Of a DNA stretch of 64,000 bases, positions 33,560 to 44,861 are shown in pieces. Origin of the DNA: Gnetum montanum (taxonomy: Eukaryota; Streptophyta; Gnetopsida; Gnetales; Gnetaceae). The notes under the pieces are model-generated. The model saw nothing but the letters and a program-made list of their open reading frames with translations. It was not told where the DNA came from and searched no databases. A program made the position numbers and the translations under genes. The stretch covers positions 112,412 through 176,411 of the forward strand of contig MNCI01008621.1 of the NCBI GenBank assembly GCA_015680685.1, written 5' to 3'. How positions within the stretch are numbered: position 1 is the first letter of the stretch; every line of letters begins with the position of its first letter.

Positions 33560-35430
33560 CATAGATGCCTGCAATGATTTTGGTAGATTGTTAGGTCTAA
33601 AATGATCTCTTCTAAGGTTTATGCTTAGAACCATTTGAATTATCATCCAATTGTAAGTTTACACCCCTTGTGGCATTTCGCTATTAGGACTATGAAGGTA
33701 TTTCATCTTGCATTGATTATGCAAGTGACAAGGGAGTGGAGGCATGAGGTGCATGCTATTAAGAATGGTGAGAAGTGTATGTAGAAAAAGATTCATCATA
33801 TGGAGTAGTAGGTCTATGATATTTGTGAGAATAGTAATGATAAGATGAAGTGTGGTCTATGAAACCACTTGGGGATACTACTTGTTAAACATAATAACCA
33901 TAGGGATTCGATAGTAAGGATACTACTACCTTAGTGATGGTATCCCCCACAACTATTGGTTGTAGCATTGATGATAGTGATCTTGAGCCTGAGGTAACAT
34001 TCCACTTGGATAATACTATTATTGGTGGAGTTGTTGATATTTGCCTTAAGGTTAAGACAACCTTTTGGGTGGTTTCCTTTTGATGAATTTTGGATTTAAG
34101 GTATTACCCCAAACTCTTGCAGGTGTGATAGAATTGGGAAACATACCTTAGGATGGTCATATTGGCAAATGTTACATCCTTCACCATCTGATTTTGAATC
34201 TGCAAAATCTTTTATTACTGTAGCCTTATCTTTTTGATGATGATAGTTCTTTCTTATGTCCTTCTTTCTTCTCTTATTCTTGTCCTTGCTTCCCTAGAAG
34301 TCCCACATCTAGAGAGTCCCACAAGTGCTGGTTGGGACTTCACATCTAGAGAGTCCCACATCTTGTGCATCTTAGCTAATATTTTAGTAATAAATTTTTA
34401 GATCAGCAAGATCTTTCTATGTACAACCTCTTCTAATGGTACTTCCTCCTCTAGTTCATAGAGACAAGTCTCCTTTTTGCAAATGAAGGGATCCCTATTG
34501 TACTTCTTTACATTTTCTCTTTTTCTTAACTCCTCCTCTTCCTCTACCACCAAGTCAATGATCCTTTGGATTCAATGAACCCTCATTTTTTATAGTCTCC
34601 CTTGGGCATAAACCCCAAGAATCTCCCTTGTTTTGTTTCTAAGCCCATCAATGATATAGCAAAGTTACTGCTATTAAGAGAAATCATGGCCACATCAAGG
34701 GATTCATGGTTACCATGTTTTCACCCTTGAATATATTTCCTCAAGATACTTATCATTAAATAACTTTAATATCATACTTTATGGATGAACATATTTCGAT
34801 TTCAAGGATTGGTACCAATGTTTTGCTTATTTTATGACTATACTAGGGAATAACATCAGCTTCTACTAGTTATTTTCAATGTTCAGCAAGGCACAGGCAT
34901 CATGAAAGGCTTGTAAATAGTGTTATGGATCAACATTATAACCTTGTTCAAACTTAGCGATATTATTCATATCTAGCCATTTGATCCTACTATTCCTTTG
35001 GTGCTTCGTGGGGATGTTAAATACCTCATGAATGTTAATCATGCTACTTATAGTGAGAAATAGTTCATCATAGTCATGTTATTCATCATGGCTCCTATCA
35101 TGGCCATGTCTCCTATGATGTAGCTTACTACACCTTCTGTCGTGATGACGCTCCCCTTATTTTTACTTTAGTCTATGTTCTCTTCTTCCATCTCTATGAT
35201 GATGTCTTCTATGATCTTCACCTTGTTGTTGATTATTTTTGCTTCAATCTTAGTCATTATCCTCCTTGTTAGAGCTAGACAATAAGAAACATAGTGAGGA
35301 GGAGAGCTAGGAGAGTTGTGTTAGCTTGCTTTCCTTCTCTAATCCCTTGGTTGGTCTCTTGCTTGATGACTAGGAGACCTTGGCCTACAAGAAGAAGAAA
35401 TCTTTCAATTTTTTCTTGTAGTATGAATTT
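33560..35430 (-). pseudogene. gag remnant of element F
   Basis: The zinc knuckle CNICQYDHPK lies near 34135-34175 (minus strand). Further upstream is the Lys/Glu-rich helix, the capsid-like core around 34700-35000 and the Arg/His/Ser linker around 35080-35300. Collinear with E's gag. The N-terminal 200 or so codons are missing. Confidence 0.72.
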
Positions 35431-36363
35431 TGATGAGTGGTCAAGGTACCCCTACACCCAACCATATAAATCATAAAGCATTCACATACGATCTAGTCAA
35501 ATTTTGTGCACTCTATAATTTCTGGTACACTAGTCTTCTAGGAAGTGAATCTTGCCCTAAGGTCATTCATTATCTTTTCAATTATACTTGTGGTGCACAT
35601 GGTATGGTTAAGTGTAATCGAGGCATATGATTTTTATTGTTTTATGTTTTATGTTCTTTAGTGCTTAAAGTAGAGAGATAAAGTGATTTATTAACTAATC
35701 TAATATAACTAACTAACTAGTCCTAACATAAGCATCCAGTCCCACTTTTCATACACATCCTAAATTTACATATCCATTGTTGGGTTACAAAGTGCTATGC
35801 TACTAGGCACACCAAGCAATAATGTAACTAGGATTACCAAGTGAATATGTGTTTATGCTTGAAGCATTCATACTTATGTATTTAATCTATTTAGCTTATC
35901 TTACTTCATCACTTAATTAGCTTAAGTATTGAGAAACATTGAACAAGTAACTAAAAACATTAAATGTAAGAATAAAACATTTAAACTATTCAGAATGCTG
36001 CAAGGATTATCAAGGAGATCATCTTTATTACTATATACATTGGTGTGGTTCAAGTACAACAATGCTTGAATAAAGATCTATACACTCAATGACTCCTACT
36101 ATGGACACTCAGGAAAATCTTCTAACTTTCAAATGAACAAATTACAAGAGCTCTAATACTACTATGACCTCTAATGCATAAGCATGACTAGGGAGCTTGT
36201 ATTTATAGTTTTTGCCATAGTACTACGTTGACGGGACCCCATAGACATAGCAAATGCTATGTCAATGTGACCCCATCGATAGGGCAACATCATGTAAATG
36301 AGGCCCCATCAATGAGGCCATGTCAAGGGGGGTCCATTGATGTGACACTATGAATGCTCATCA
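35431..36363 (-). repeat. 3' LTR of element E
   Basis: TGATGAGTGGTCAAGG to GAATGCTCATCA on the plus strand, 933 bp, collinear over its whole length with 54429-55362. The minus-strand TATA box is the reverse of GTATTTATAG (36209-36218). It abuts the PPT at 36364. Confidence 0.92.
36225..36350 (-). promoter_or_regulatory. U3 motif cluster of E's 3' LTR (GGGGCCCC type)
   Basis: Repeated TTGACGGGACCCCAT, ATGAGGCCCCATCAATGAGG and CAAGGGGGGTCCATTGATG-like units directly upstream (minus strand) of the TATA box. The sister LTR keeps the perfect octamer GGGGCCCC at several places; here most copies have one or two transitions. Confidence 0.7.
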
Positions 36364-36376
36364 TAACCCCATGACT
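36364..36376 (-). promoter_or_regulatory. Polypurine tract of element E
   Basis: The plus strand TAACCCCATGACT gives AGTCATGGGGTTA on the minus strand, directly upstream of the 3' LTR, matching TCATGGGGGTA of element B. Confidence 0.8.
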
Positions 36377-36569
36377 AAATGAAAACTCATCTTTGAGTTC
36401 TCTTACAAAATTAGGAAGGTATGGGATTATTGACTGACTCTTAACAAAATAAAATGACTTGACAAAACTGAGTGCCTAAGTGTAGGAATCAAGAAATTAC
36501 AAAAATTATGGTGTTCATGACACAAAATTGAACACCATGATATGAATACAAACAAAATTGATAACAAGA

Positions 36570-39420
36570 TCATACAGTCTTAGGTGGTGGAGGCTCTTGA
36601 GGTTCTAAAAGACCTTCATTGGCTTTAGGCATGTGTCGTAGCTGAGGTAGTTGTGGTTATCTTGCTATAGTTGTAACCTCCACTGGAAGGTGAAAGGCAT
36701 CTAGTAATGCCTTCATCTTCTCCTCCTTACTCCAAGGATCATTCACTATCCATGCAGCATCACCAATGTAGGCTAGAATGGGATATCCCATAGACAAGGC
36801 ATTATCAGGAACATCTCCTTCATGTTGACAAACTAGGTAGTGAGCTATTTGCATTTAATATCGAACACCTTGACTACATCTTGCAGCTCTTGGTAGTTAT
36901 TCATTCTCTTGGCCAGGTTCTCAACAATTGATCATTATCATGCCTTGAGAACTTCAATTTTAGCATTTGCCACTGCAAGCTTTTGATTGATGTCTTTTTG
37001 ATGCTTGAAGTCAGCCTCATACAACAAGTACAAGTTGGCCATCTAATTTTCTAGTTCTAACCACAGTCATCTGACATTCAACATGGCTAGATTTGCATAG
37101 CAAAGATTAACAACCATCATATATTCCGTCATCTCCTCAATTTGTAGCTCCTTCATGTGGATTTCCACTTTGTTGTAGGCATCTATTCCATCAACAATGG
37201 GTTGTCACACTTCTTTCCCCTACTAAATCTTACTGGAGGATTTCGTTCACTTTCATCTTCACCAACTAGATATGTTTTTTATTCACTATTTTGTAGATCG
37301 ACCTAATCTCTATAATGTTCAATGACTCTCTCAAATTTAAGAGCCTCTTGTTTCCATGTGGCTACTTCAATTACAGTTTTCTAGTGAAGGATGTGCATCT
37401 CCTCCATGGAGAGGTTTCTATTTTTAGTTACCAATCTCCTCATTTCTGTGTTTTCTTTGGCTAGTTTATCCTACTATTGATGGATGAAACCAATTAAGTG
37501 TTGCTTGTGTGCATCAATATTTTGTAGGAAATGGTTCTTAGTGGTCAATTGCACATTCTACTAGTGGGTCTGATGCAAGGCCTTCTAAATCTTATGTTGT
37601 GTGGCCTTTGCTAAGGATCAATAGAACACCGTCATCTCCATTGCACCCTCAACCCCTTTTAGTTTAGTGTGAAGCTACTCCATAGCTTCACCTTTTGTCA
37701 GAGTTAAGTTGAGGAATGCAAGGTTGGTAATCTGGGCTCTTAATTCAACAACTTCTATAACCAAGCATTCATTTAGCTCCTTGGCTTTTTTAAGATGCCC
37801 CTCCATTATGATGTTCTTTCTCCTTGCCTTAAGCAGCTCTAACTAGGTTGAAATAATACTATCTAAAATATCAAAGACATTCAAAAGAAGTTGCCCAATT
37901 CCCACCAATCAATCCAACAATTCTTCATGTTGTGTTGCATTTATTCTATTGCTTGTGGTTCTTGTGGATGTCTACACATCTTTAAGTGTAGTGACATTGG
38001 GTATAGATGTCGTAGGTGCATGAAGTGTTTTGACAATCTAGTTAGTGACCACTTCTACTATAGTCTTTTACCCCTAGTGTTGCATCACCAAAACTATTTC
38101 CCCCTCACCCTTCTCCAAGCATACCAAGAAGGTCGTAGTGTTTCCAAAGATTTCTGGGAGTGACTATTGTTCTGCGAGAGATATTGTGACCTCTCTAGTG
38201 CTCAAATTTGACCTTGTAGGTAACTATATTCTTTGGACCAAGAAAATGGATCCATCCTCACCCATCAAGCTAATCATTTGGGCCACCTCATTAAGGTGAT
38301 TCATGGCTGGTCTATATATGAATGGGTTCCCACCACTCATGCCACTAATTTCTCTTGTTCACTTAAGAGACATTCTCTATATTCGCACAACCATTGGGTG
38401 GTTGCAGTGATGTTTAGCATTGTTGTCTAAGTGGTAGGTGGAGGTGGTGGTCACTACACCTCTTCTTGGATAGTGGTTGCAGGCATCTTATCCTTCATCA
38501 TTTTCACCTAGTTGATAATTGAAATAGTCCTGACAGTATCATTGGTGTAGCAAGCTATTCCTTCCTTTGAATAGAGTTTCCTAATGAGGCATGGAAAGGG
38601 GAGTGCCTTCCTTCCATGTTCATTTTCTTTAAAGTACTTCTCCATCTCTAGATAGATCACCTATGGAAGGTTAATGGGGAATCTCCCACTCAGACCAAAG
38701 CATGCTCAAGCAAAGACGATAGTGATTTTGCTTAGCCTCACTATGGAATTGAAGTGGAATGTTGCAATCTTGTAGTGAATCTTCTTTGCCAATGTAAAAA
38801 TGTTAAACTTCTTGCAGTCGATGCCATAGCATCACTAAACCCATTCTTTCTTTATGTTGAGATCCACTTGCATCAGGATCGTAGCAAGATTTGCCCCTAT
38901 TTTGGGCAACCCAAGTGTTGTAGCAATGACCTGCATTGATTAGGACATTGAGATGTCCTTGATTTTCATTGTTGATCTAGGCTACCTATTATTCTAGAAT
39001 AGAAATGTTTCTCCCATGTACCACTCTCCAATGAAAGTGATGATTGGCCACATGGGAGAGGCCTTCAACTGGACCTACACTTCTCTTGTTGCATGCTTTA
39101 GAAAAGGGCCAAAATTTAACTCTTGGAGCACTGATTTTTGGACCTCCCTCAATTTGATTTGATTTAGACAAGCCTCTATCAAGGTCATTGCAAGATTTTC
39201 TAGTTATGCTGGCACATCATCCCGATAGAAGTGTTTTGTGACTACTACTGATTCTAGAATCTATCTAATAGATTCCACTTTTTCCTCTTCCCTAAGAGTA
39301 CCTATGGTGTGGATTGCAAGTGGTTCTTATTGGGGCTATTCCTTGCCACTTCCCATTCTAAGTTGTTTCTCCCATGGTTAAGATGGTCCTACTTCCTATG
39401 TGTGCTTTCCCTTGGGTGCC
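36570..39420 (-). pseudogene. ORF3 of element E (PF20167-like and coiled coil)
   Basis: About 2.8 kb on the minus strand between the internal promoter-like block and the PPT. N-terminal third (39420-38480): ELNFGPFxxxACNKR-like segment, then YGIDCKKFNIFTLAKKIHYK, GLSGRFPINLP, EMEKYFKENEHGRKALPFPC, LIRKLYSKEGIACYTND. These resemble the putative plant transposon protein domain (PF20167); a profile search is needed to confirm. The remainder is rich in Glu, Lys, Leu and Gln, suggesting coiled coil. The C-terminus reads DPWSKEEKMKALLDAF and ends with EPPPPKTV and a stop near 36577. It occupies the place of the env-like or extra ORF of Athila/Tat elements. Role unknown; no signal peptide or membrane segment is evident. 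Broken by stops. Confidence 0.68.
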
Positions 39421-39639
39421 ATCTACAATCACAACACATCCATGGATTAGTAGATATAATGTGTAACTTTAAATTTTTTAATACCTTGTCTCATTAGTTA
39501 GTTACACTTTGGCTAAGGTAGGACCATGGAAGATTAATTATTTTATTAATTATTTATTATAATTCTCACTGCAACATGTTGAAAAGGTTTAACTCTTGTA
39601 ATTTGGTGTTTAACAGTTGACTTCTTAGTTAAACCTTTG

Positions 39640-39960
39640 TGGGAGTTAGAAAAATGATGAAAAAATTTCTATCAAAAATGGTACATTTGTGTCCCCCACA
39701 ATGAAGAGCTTACCTCTAGTAGCTACAGGGTCGAAGAATGGAGTGATTTGGATAAACGGTTTGGAAGTTATGGGCTTTGGAAGGTTTTGGGCTCTAAAAA
39801 TTTGAAAAAATCCCTTAGCATTTGTAAAAAAATGTAAGATTTTCAATGTGGGGTCATGTATATATATACTATTTTTCCCTTGCGTTAATGAGGCCCCATA
39901 TATGAGTCTACTCCATTGACGGGGCCCCATATACAAGGCCCATAGGCAAAATTTTAAAAC
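39640..39960 (-). promoter_or_regulatory. Internal promoter-like block of element E
   Basis: On the minus strand the order is GGGCCTTGTATATGGGGCCCC, GTCAATGG, ATATGGGGCCTCATTAACG (39888-39943), then TAGTATATATATACATGACC, a TATA-like box (39856-39875), then a conserved leader (39640-39830) collinear with G 31266-31440. ORF3 begins a few hundred bases downstream. The motif equals that of E's own LTR U3, not the TGCATCA motif found at the same place in G. Function as a promoter is inferred from layout. Confidence 0.55.
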
Positions 39961-41520
39961 TTGAATATCTCAAAAAATATAAAGAATTTGTTAATGAACT
40001 TGGAATCCATGGAATCTCAAAAGAGCCAAAAATATGATAAAATCATTGAAGATGATCCTTGAAAGCTCAAAAATTAAAAAATTCGATGGAGAATGTGTTT
40101 AATGAATAAAATATGTAAAGAGGTACATGGTGTGATGTAAAATATGGGTGTACGAAAGATTTTGATTACAAGAATGTCTAAGGATAAGGTACTTAACAAA
40201 CCCAACCAAGAGATATGTAAGTGGGTCCTCCCCATAGCAGGCACATGCCTTGTTTGCCCTCACATAACCTCAACCTACAGAGTCTATAGGCCCCATAGAT
40301 GATTCTACTAAAGACTTCAAGCACATCAGACTAAGACACGGAATAAAGAACATGGACATCGATAGTGAGGTTAATTATGGTCAGCATAGATAGATGATAG
40401 AGAAGGGATAATGGAATTCCAAACTAAGGCCATAAGAATTCCCTTGTGGAGTTTGTGTTTAAAATGACCTGAGAAGATCCATCCTTAGTCCAAACCAAAA
40501 CCAACCTCTTTTAGTGACTTCACATCACCACTCCAAGACCAATCCACCTCCTCAAGACACAAGAGTGCACCCACAGAACAACCACCATTCCAGAAAGAGG
40601 AGAAAAGAAAAGTAGAAAGTGACAAAGAACTGTAGTTAGAGGGGACCTTCAAGCATGACTAACATGTCTTTCCAGTCCCATAACCACTACGTATAGCCTG
40701 TTTATTTGTCTAAGGGATGTGCTTTGAATTCCAATCATGCTTTTATATATATATATATATATATTTCTTTTCTTTTCTTTTCTTTTCTTTATTTTTTTTA
40801 TTTTTTTTGGATGGAAACCACACCATGCAAAGACTTTATTTGACTTCTTGTTATTAGATGACATGGAATAGTAAGAAGTCTATGAAAATACTCAAGCACA
40901 CAACCAAGTAGAAGAGTAAAAAGAATAATGAGTCCCCTTGAAGTCAAACCATGTACAAACCTTTGAATCCTTTCCAATTTTGAAAACTACCAAGGTTACC
41001 AATTTATTAAAGGTTTTATTAATGAAAGGAACCTCAAACTCCCAAAACAAGGAAAACCATAGAGTTTGTCAATGGGTGGATATCATGGACTCACTGCTTG
41101 TTCCATGAAAAAGAAACCATGACTAAGCCATCAATACAAAAATTCAAAAATAGAAACTAGACATTAGCAAACAAAACATTAATCACAAACCACCATTAGT
41201 AGCAATTTTAGCACCACTGTGTCCTATTGGCACAAAGCATGGTTATTAGCAAAAATTGAAAATCACGCTTCAAACAAAACAAAGTAAAATAAAATATATA
41301 AGAAAGTGTAAAAATATTCAAGAAAGATTCAAACATACTAACAATAGTGTAAAACAAAAAATGGTGTAAAAATATCAAAAATTTAAAAAATCAAAAAAAT
41401 GTAAAATAAATAAATTGTAAAATAAAAATGTGAAAAATAAAAATAATAGAAAAACTAAAGAGCCATATGGATGATTAGAATGAATGGCCATCTCCCCCAT
41501 GACTGAGTTGGAAGGAGGAG
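39961..41520 (-). other. Non-coding 3' region of element E
   Basis: Minus-strand counterpart of A 14007-15180: GGTCCTCCCCAT (40206-40217, reverse of the GGGGAGGACCCA box), the four-copy conserved block at 40610-40695, A-rich tracts and GGCCATCTCCCCCATGACTG (41487-41506). 39961-40190 has no counterpart in A or B. No coding capacity. Confidence 0.72.
40743..40800. repeat. (TA)n and (TTTC)n microsatellites
   Basis: About 22 bp of TA repeats followed by five TTTTC-like units and a T-rich run. They produce a spurious low-complexity minus-strand frame (Lys-rich, then Tyr-Ile repeats) at 40649-40864. Confidence 0.95.
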
Positions 41521-41539
41521 ATCAAAAACATTGAGCATG

Positions 41540-42760
41540 GTTGTCCATCCATTGAGTAATTTGTTGTGCTAGCTTACTTGGGCTCATGGAAAAGCTTTAC
41601 TTATTGGATGTTCACCAACTACTTATTATTTGGACTCGCAGGTTTGTATATGGTCATGGTTCTAGAAGGAAAGGTTTCATCAATTATGTAAGGTCCCTCC
41701 CACAGTGTTTGAACTTTGTTTTCTAGGGTACATGTGTGGGGTTCTAGTAGAGAACCTTATCTCCAAGTTAAAATTTTACTTTTTGTATTCTAAGGTCATG
41801 TTGTTGCTTGTTGAATACCTTGTGCACTTCATTCAAGGATATGTCCACTAATCAATTTTTGTTTAGCACATTGAGGTTGATTAGTATTTATTTTTGTGCT
41901 AGACTTATGTTAAGATTTAGTTGATAGGCTGTTGAGAGTGTGCGAAGCTCCGATTGAGTCAAGAGCATTGGAAGTTTTTCATACACTAATTCATAGGGGG
42001 AGTAGCCAATAGGGAGTTTCCAAGTTGAGTTGGGCCCAAAGGACATTGTTGAGTTTTATGCTCCAATCTTACCTATATTTTCTTATGGTCCTTGTTAAGA
42101 TCTTTGTGATCTCCCTGTTAGTTACCTCTGCATGACCATTAGCTTGACGGTGATAGGGTGTTGTTAATTTATGTGCAACCCCCAAGCATTGCATAAGTTT
42201 TCAAAAAGTTGCACCTGTAAAATGAGTTCCATTGTTAGAAATTAGTGCACATGGTACCCCCAAACCTATTTACAACATTTTGTTATAAAAATCTAATAGT
42301 AGTGGATGATGTACAGTTAGTGATGGCTACTGCTTCTACCCATATGATGCAGTAGTCAACTACCATGATAATATATGCCTTTCCATTAAACATGAGTGTG
42401 ATGGGGCCCATGAAGTCTATGCCCCATATGTCAAAGGGTTCTAGTGGTTGAATCCACTATTGAGGATCCTCCATTTGTGCGATCATCCATCATATTGTTG
42501 ATAGCATTCACAAGATCAGACAAACTAGTGGACATCCCTAAAGATTATAGGCCAATAGTATCCTACCATTAGGATTTTTATGATCATGCATCTCCCTACA
42601 TAGTGGCCTCCACAAGGGCCTTCATGAGCATTCTGGAGAATGCATAGTTTATCCACATTAGGGACACACCAACGAACCAGGCCATTGGCACACACCCTGT
42701 AAAGGTGTCCATTGATTTCCATGAAGTACTTTTCCCAATGAAGAAACTATTATTTCTTTC
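41540..42760 (-). pseudogene. Integrase of element E
   Basis: The open frame 42525-42722 covers the start and first half of the HHCC finger (HEGPCGGHYVG), followed by SCECYQQ with intervening stops. Core: VVDYCIIWVEAVAI (first Asp, near 42355), SNNGTHF (Asn at the second catalytic position, near 42225), ANGHAEVTNREI (Glu retained, near 42125). The C-terminal domain runs to about 41540. Compared with A and G it keeps one more catalytic residue but shares the Asn. Confidence 0.83.
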
Positions 42761-42773
42761 TAAAATCTAGATC

Positions 42774-43400
42774 TTATGGCATCTCCTGAGTAAGAAGGTA
42801 AGTGAGGATGTCATCATACCATTTTGTTTCAGCAGGCACTTGGTCATTTATTGCTCCTGTAAAGAGGTGTTCATTTGGAAATTGATCAAAGAGTAGGCTC
42901 TCCTCCTCTTTATTATCCCATCTTAACCAAGAGAGATGGTCAACAACCACATTCTCAATCCCTTTCCAATTTACCATTGTTAGATTAAATTCCTACAAGA
43001 TTGTAAAACACTATATGATACAGGGGGTCATTGTTGGCTTATTCATTAGGAAGCAGATGGCACTATGGTCTACATGCACAAACACTTTATATCCAAGCAC
43101 ATAGTACCTAAACTTCTTGAGAGCATACACCACTACCATCAATTCTTTCTTAGTTGTGGTGTAATTTAACTGTGCACCCACAATGCTTCAGCTAGCGCAA
43201 TGGATATAATATGGATGTTTCTTATCATCCAACTATGTAAGCATGGCTCCCAAGGCATAAGTAGATGCATCTGCCATTATTTGAAATGGTCTAGACTAGT
43301 TTGGTGTCTGTAGAATTGGAGTTTCTGTGAGTTTTTCTTTTCATAGTTGGGATGCATGTTCACACTCCTTGGTCTAGATGAATGAAGCAGCTTTCTTTGT
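42774..43400 (-). pseudogene. RNase H and linker of element E
   Basis: Minus strand: MADASTYALGAML (catalytic Asp kept, near 43275), TTKKELMVVVYALKKFRYYV, FVHVDHSAICFLMNK, then the open frame 42774-42977 with KGIENVVVDHLSWL and the spacer EEESLLFDQFPNEHLFTGAI leading to integrase. Confidence 0.83.
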
Positions 43401-43898
43401 AAGCTCGACCAATGAATTTGCGATCTTAGAGAAATTCTTTATGAATTTCCGGTAGTAGCTAGTATGTCCAAGAAATGATTAAATGTCTTTAACTATCTTT
43501 GGTTGATGTGTGATTCCTTAGATGACCCTTATCTTTTCAAGATCAACCTCAATCCCTTGTAAAATTTGGTGCCCCAATACTATGCCCTCCTAGACCATTA
43601 GATGACTTTTCTTCCAATTGAGCCTAAGGTTTTTTTCAACACATCTTTTTAACACCTACTGAAGGTGATCCAAGGCTTGCTCAAATGTAGCCCCATAGGT
43701 AGAGAAGTCATCCATGAAGACTTCTTCCCTACTACTAATTTGGTGTTGAAAAATACTAAGGACCAAGTGTTGAAATGTTGCAAGGGCATTGCACAAACCA
43801 AATGGCATATTACAATATGCAAAATTCCTTCAAGGACTCATGAATGTTTTCTAGGCTTGATCTTCTAATGCAATTTGGATTTGGTTATAACCACTATA
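43400..43898 (-). pseudogene. RT C-terminal half of element E, left of insertion B
   Basis: Minus strand: CNMPFGLC-NALATFQHLVLS, VFMDDFSTYGATFEQALD (near 43690-43730), GIVLGHQIL and FLGHTSYYRKFIKNFSKI. The domain is interrupted at 43899-43903 (ACCAT) by element B and continues at 50531. Several stops. Confidence 0.85.
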
Positions 43899-43903
43899 AC
43901 CAT

Positions 43904-44716
43904 TGATGAGCTATGATATCGCGTACATGATATCGCATCCGCCCTGTGATATTGCGTACGTGATATCACATCCTACCTCAATTTCTATAAATAAGAGGCA
44001 ACTTCCCTTGTTCTAGAGAGAGACTTAGACCCTTAGCTAAAATCTTGCAGTTTTACCATTCCATAGTTAGAATAATTCCTGTGTGCCCGCAGTAGGAGTC
44101 CTAAAGTAAACGGATCTTTAGTCAAGCAAATTGTACCTAAGCACAGATTTGTGTACAGAAATAAAGATGAACTTTATGATAAACCTTGTAGCATACAGAT
44201 TAAGCTAAATAGTAATTAATTATTGTTGAATGTTTAAATTCTTTCCTAGTTAACTAATCTCTCTCTCAACCCTTGACTCTCCTAGTTAAGTACACTCAGT
44301 ACGACCACTTCGAGCATGTGTGTAGCGCTTGGTAACCCAGTAACAATTAGCGTTTGGTAATTTCAGTAGCATTGCACTAGTTCAGGATGTGTGTGGCAAG
44401 TGGGAATGGATACTAGTGTTAGAAATAGTTAGAACTTACTTAGTGAATAGTTAATGAAAGTTAGTCATTTAGTTCTCTTTACCTTCCCCTATTAGCATAA
44501 GACATTAAAAAAGATAAAAGTTATAAAAATCATATACCTCAAGCTTACTTAACCATACAACCATGACAATACAAGTAAGTTTGGGAAGACAACGATTGAT
44601 TAACCTTGAGTGTTCCATTAACATGCATAAGCACTTAGTCCTTGGAGTTTGACCGGATCGTGCATAAAATGCTCGTATTCGTATGGTTGAGTGTAGGGGT
44701 ACCTTACCACTCATCA
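43904..44716 (+). repeat. 5' LTR of element B
   Basis: TGATGAGCTATGATATCGCG to CTTACCACTCATCA. TATA box TTCTATAAATAAGAGGC at 43983-43999; the likely transcription start region lies some 30 bp downstream; AATAAAGATG (44159-44168) may belong to the polyadenylation signal at the R region. Collinear with 49708-50525. Confidence 0.95.
43913..43972 (+). promoter_or_regulatory. U3 motif cluster of B's 5' LTR (GATATC type)
   Basis: Four near-identical units TGATATCGCG, TGATATCGCA, TGATATTGCG and TGATATCACA within 60 bp, each centred on the palindrome GATATC, ending about 13 bp before the TATA box. Present in variant form in every LTR of the A/B subfamily that has its U3. Confidence 0.75.
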
Positions 44717-44717
44717 T

Positions 44718-44735
44718 TGGCACCATTGCTAGGGA
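44718..44735 (+). promoter_or_regulatory. Primer binding site of element B
   Basis: TGGCACCATTGCTAGGGA, 1 bp after the LTR; differs from TGGCGCCGTTGCCGGGGA at three positions, each explained by a CpG-type transition. Confidence 0.9.
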
Positions 44736-44861
44736 CTTATTTGTTTGTGCACTATGTAGAACATAGGAAATCATCCATATAGTTGGAATGCTAGAACGAA
44801 CCCTTAGGGTTAATTAAGGAAAAATAAGGCAATGGTAAATCGCACACCAAACAAGACAAAA

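Larger units (their letters stand above)
32186..35430 (-). mobile_element. Element F: RT-PR-gag piece of an Athila-type element
   Basis: Minus-strand: gag from about 35430, protease near 33380, RT to about 32186. It ends in mid-RT against G, and in the N-terminal linker of gag against E's 3' LTR; no PBS or LTR of its own adjoins. It may be the continuation of element H (55363-56395), which has a 5' LTR, PBS and leader just right of E, but about 0.6 kb of gag is missing between the two. Confidence 0.75.

Noticed and set aside
39646-39936. 96-codon minus-strand frame covering the internal promoter-like block of E
   Set aside because: It is not preserved in the collinear part of G and includes the TATA and motif cluster, so it is more likely leader sequence than coding.
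40649-40864. Lys-rich then Tyr-Ile-rich minus-strand frame
   Set aside because: Produced by TTTTC and TA microsatellites.
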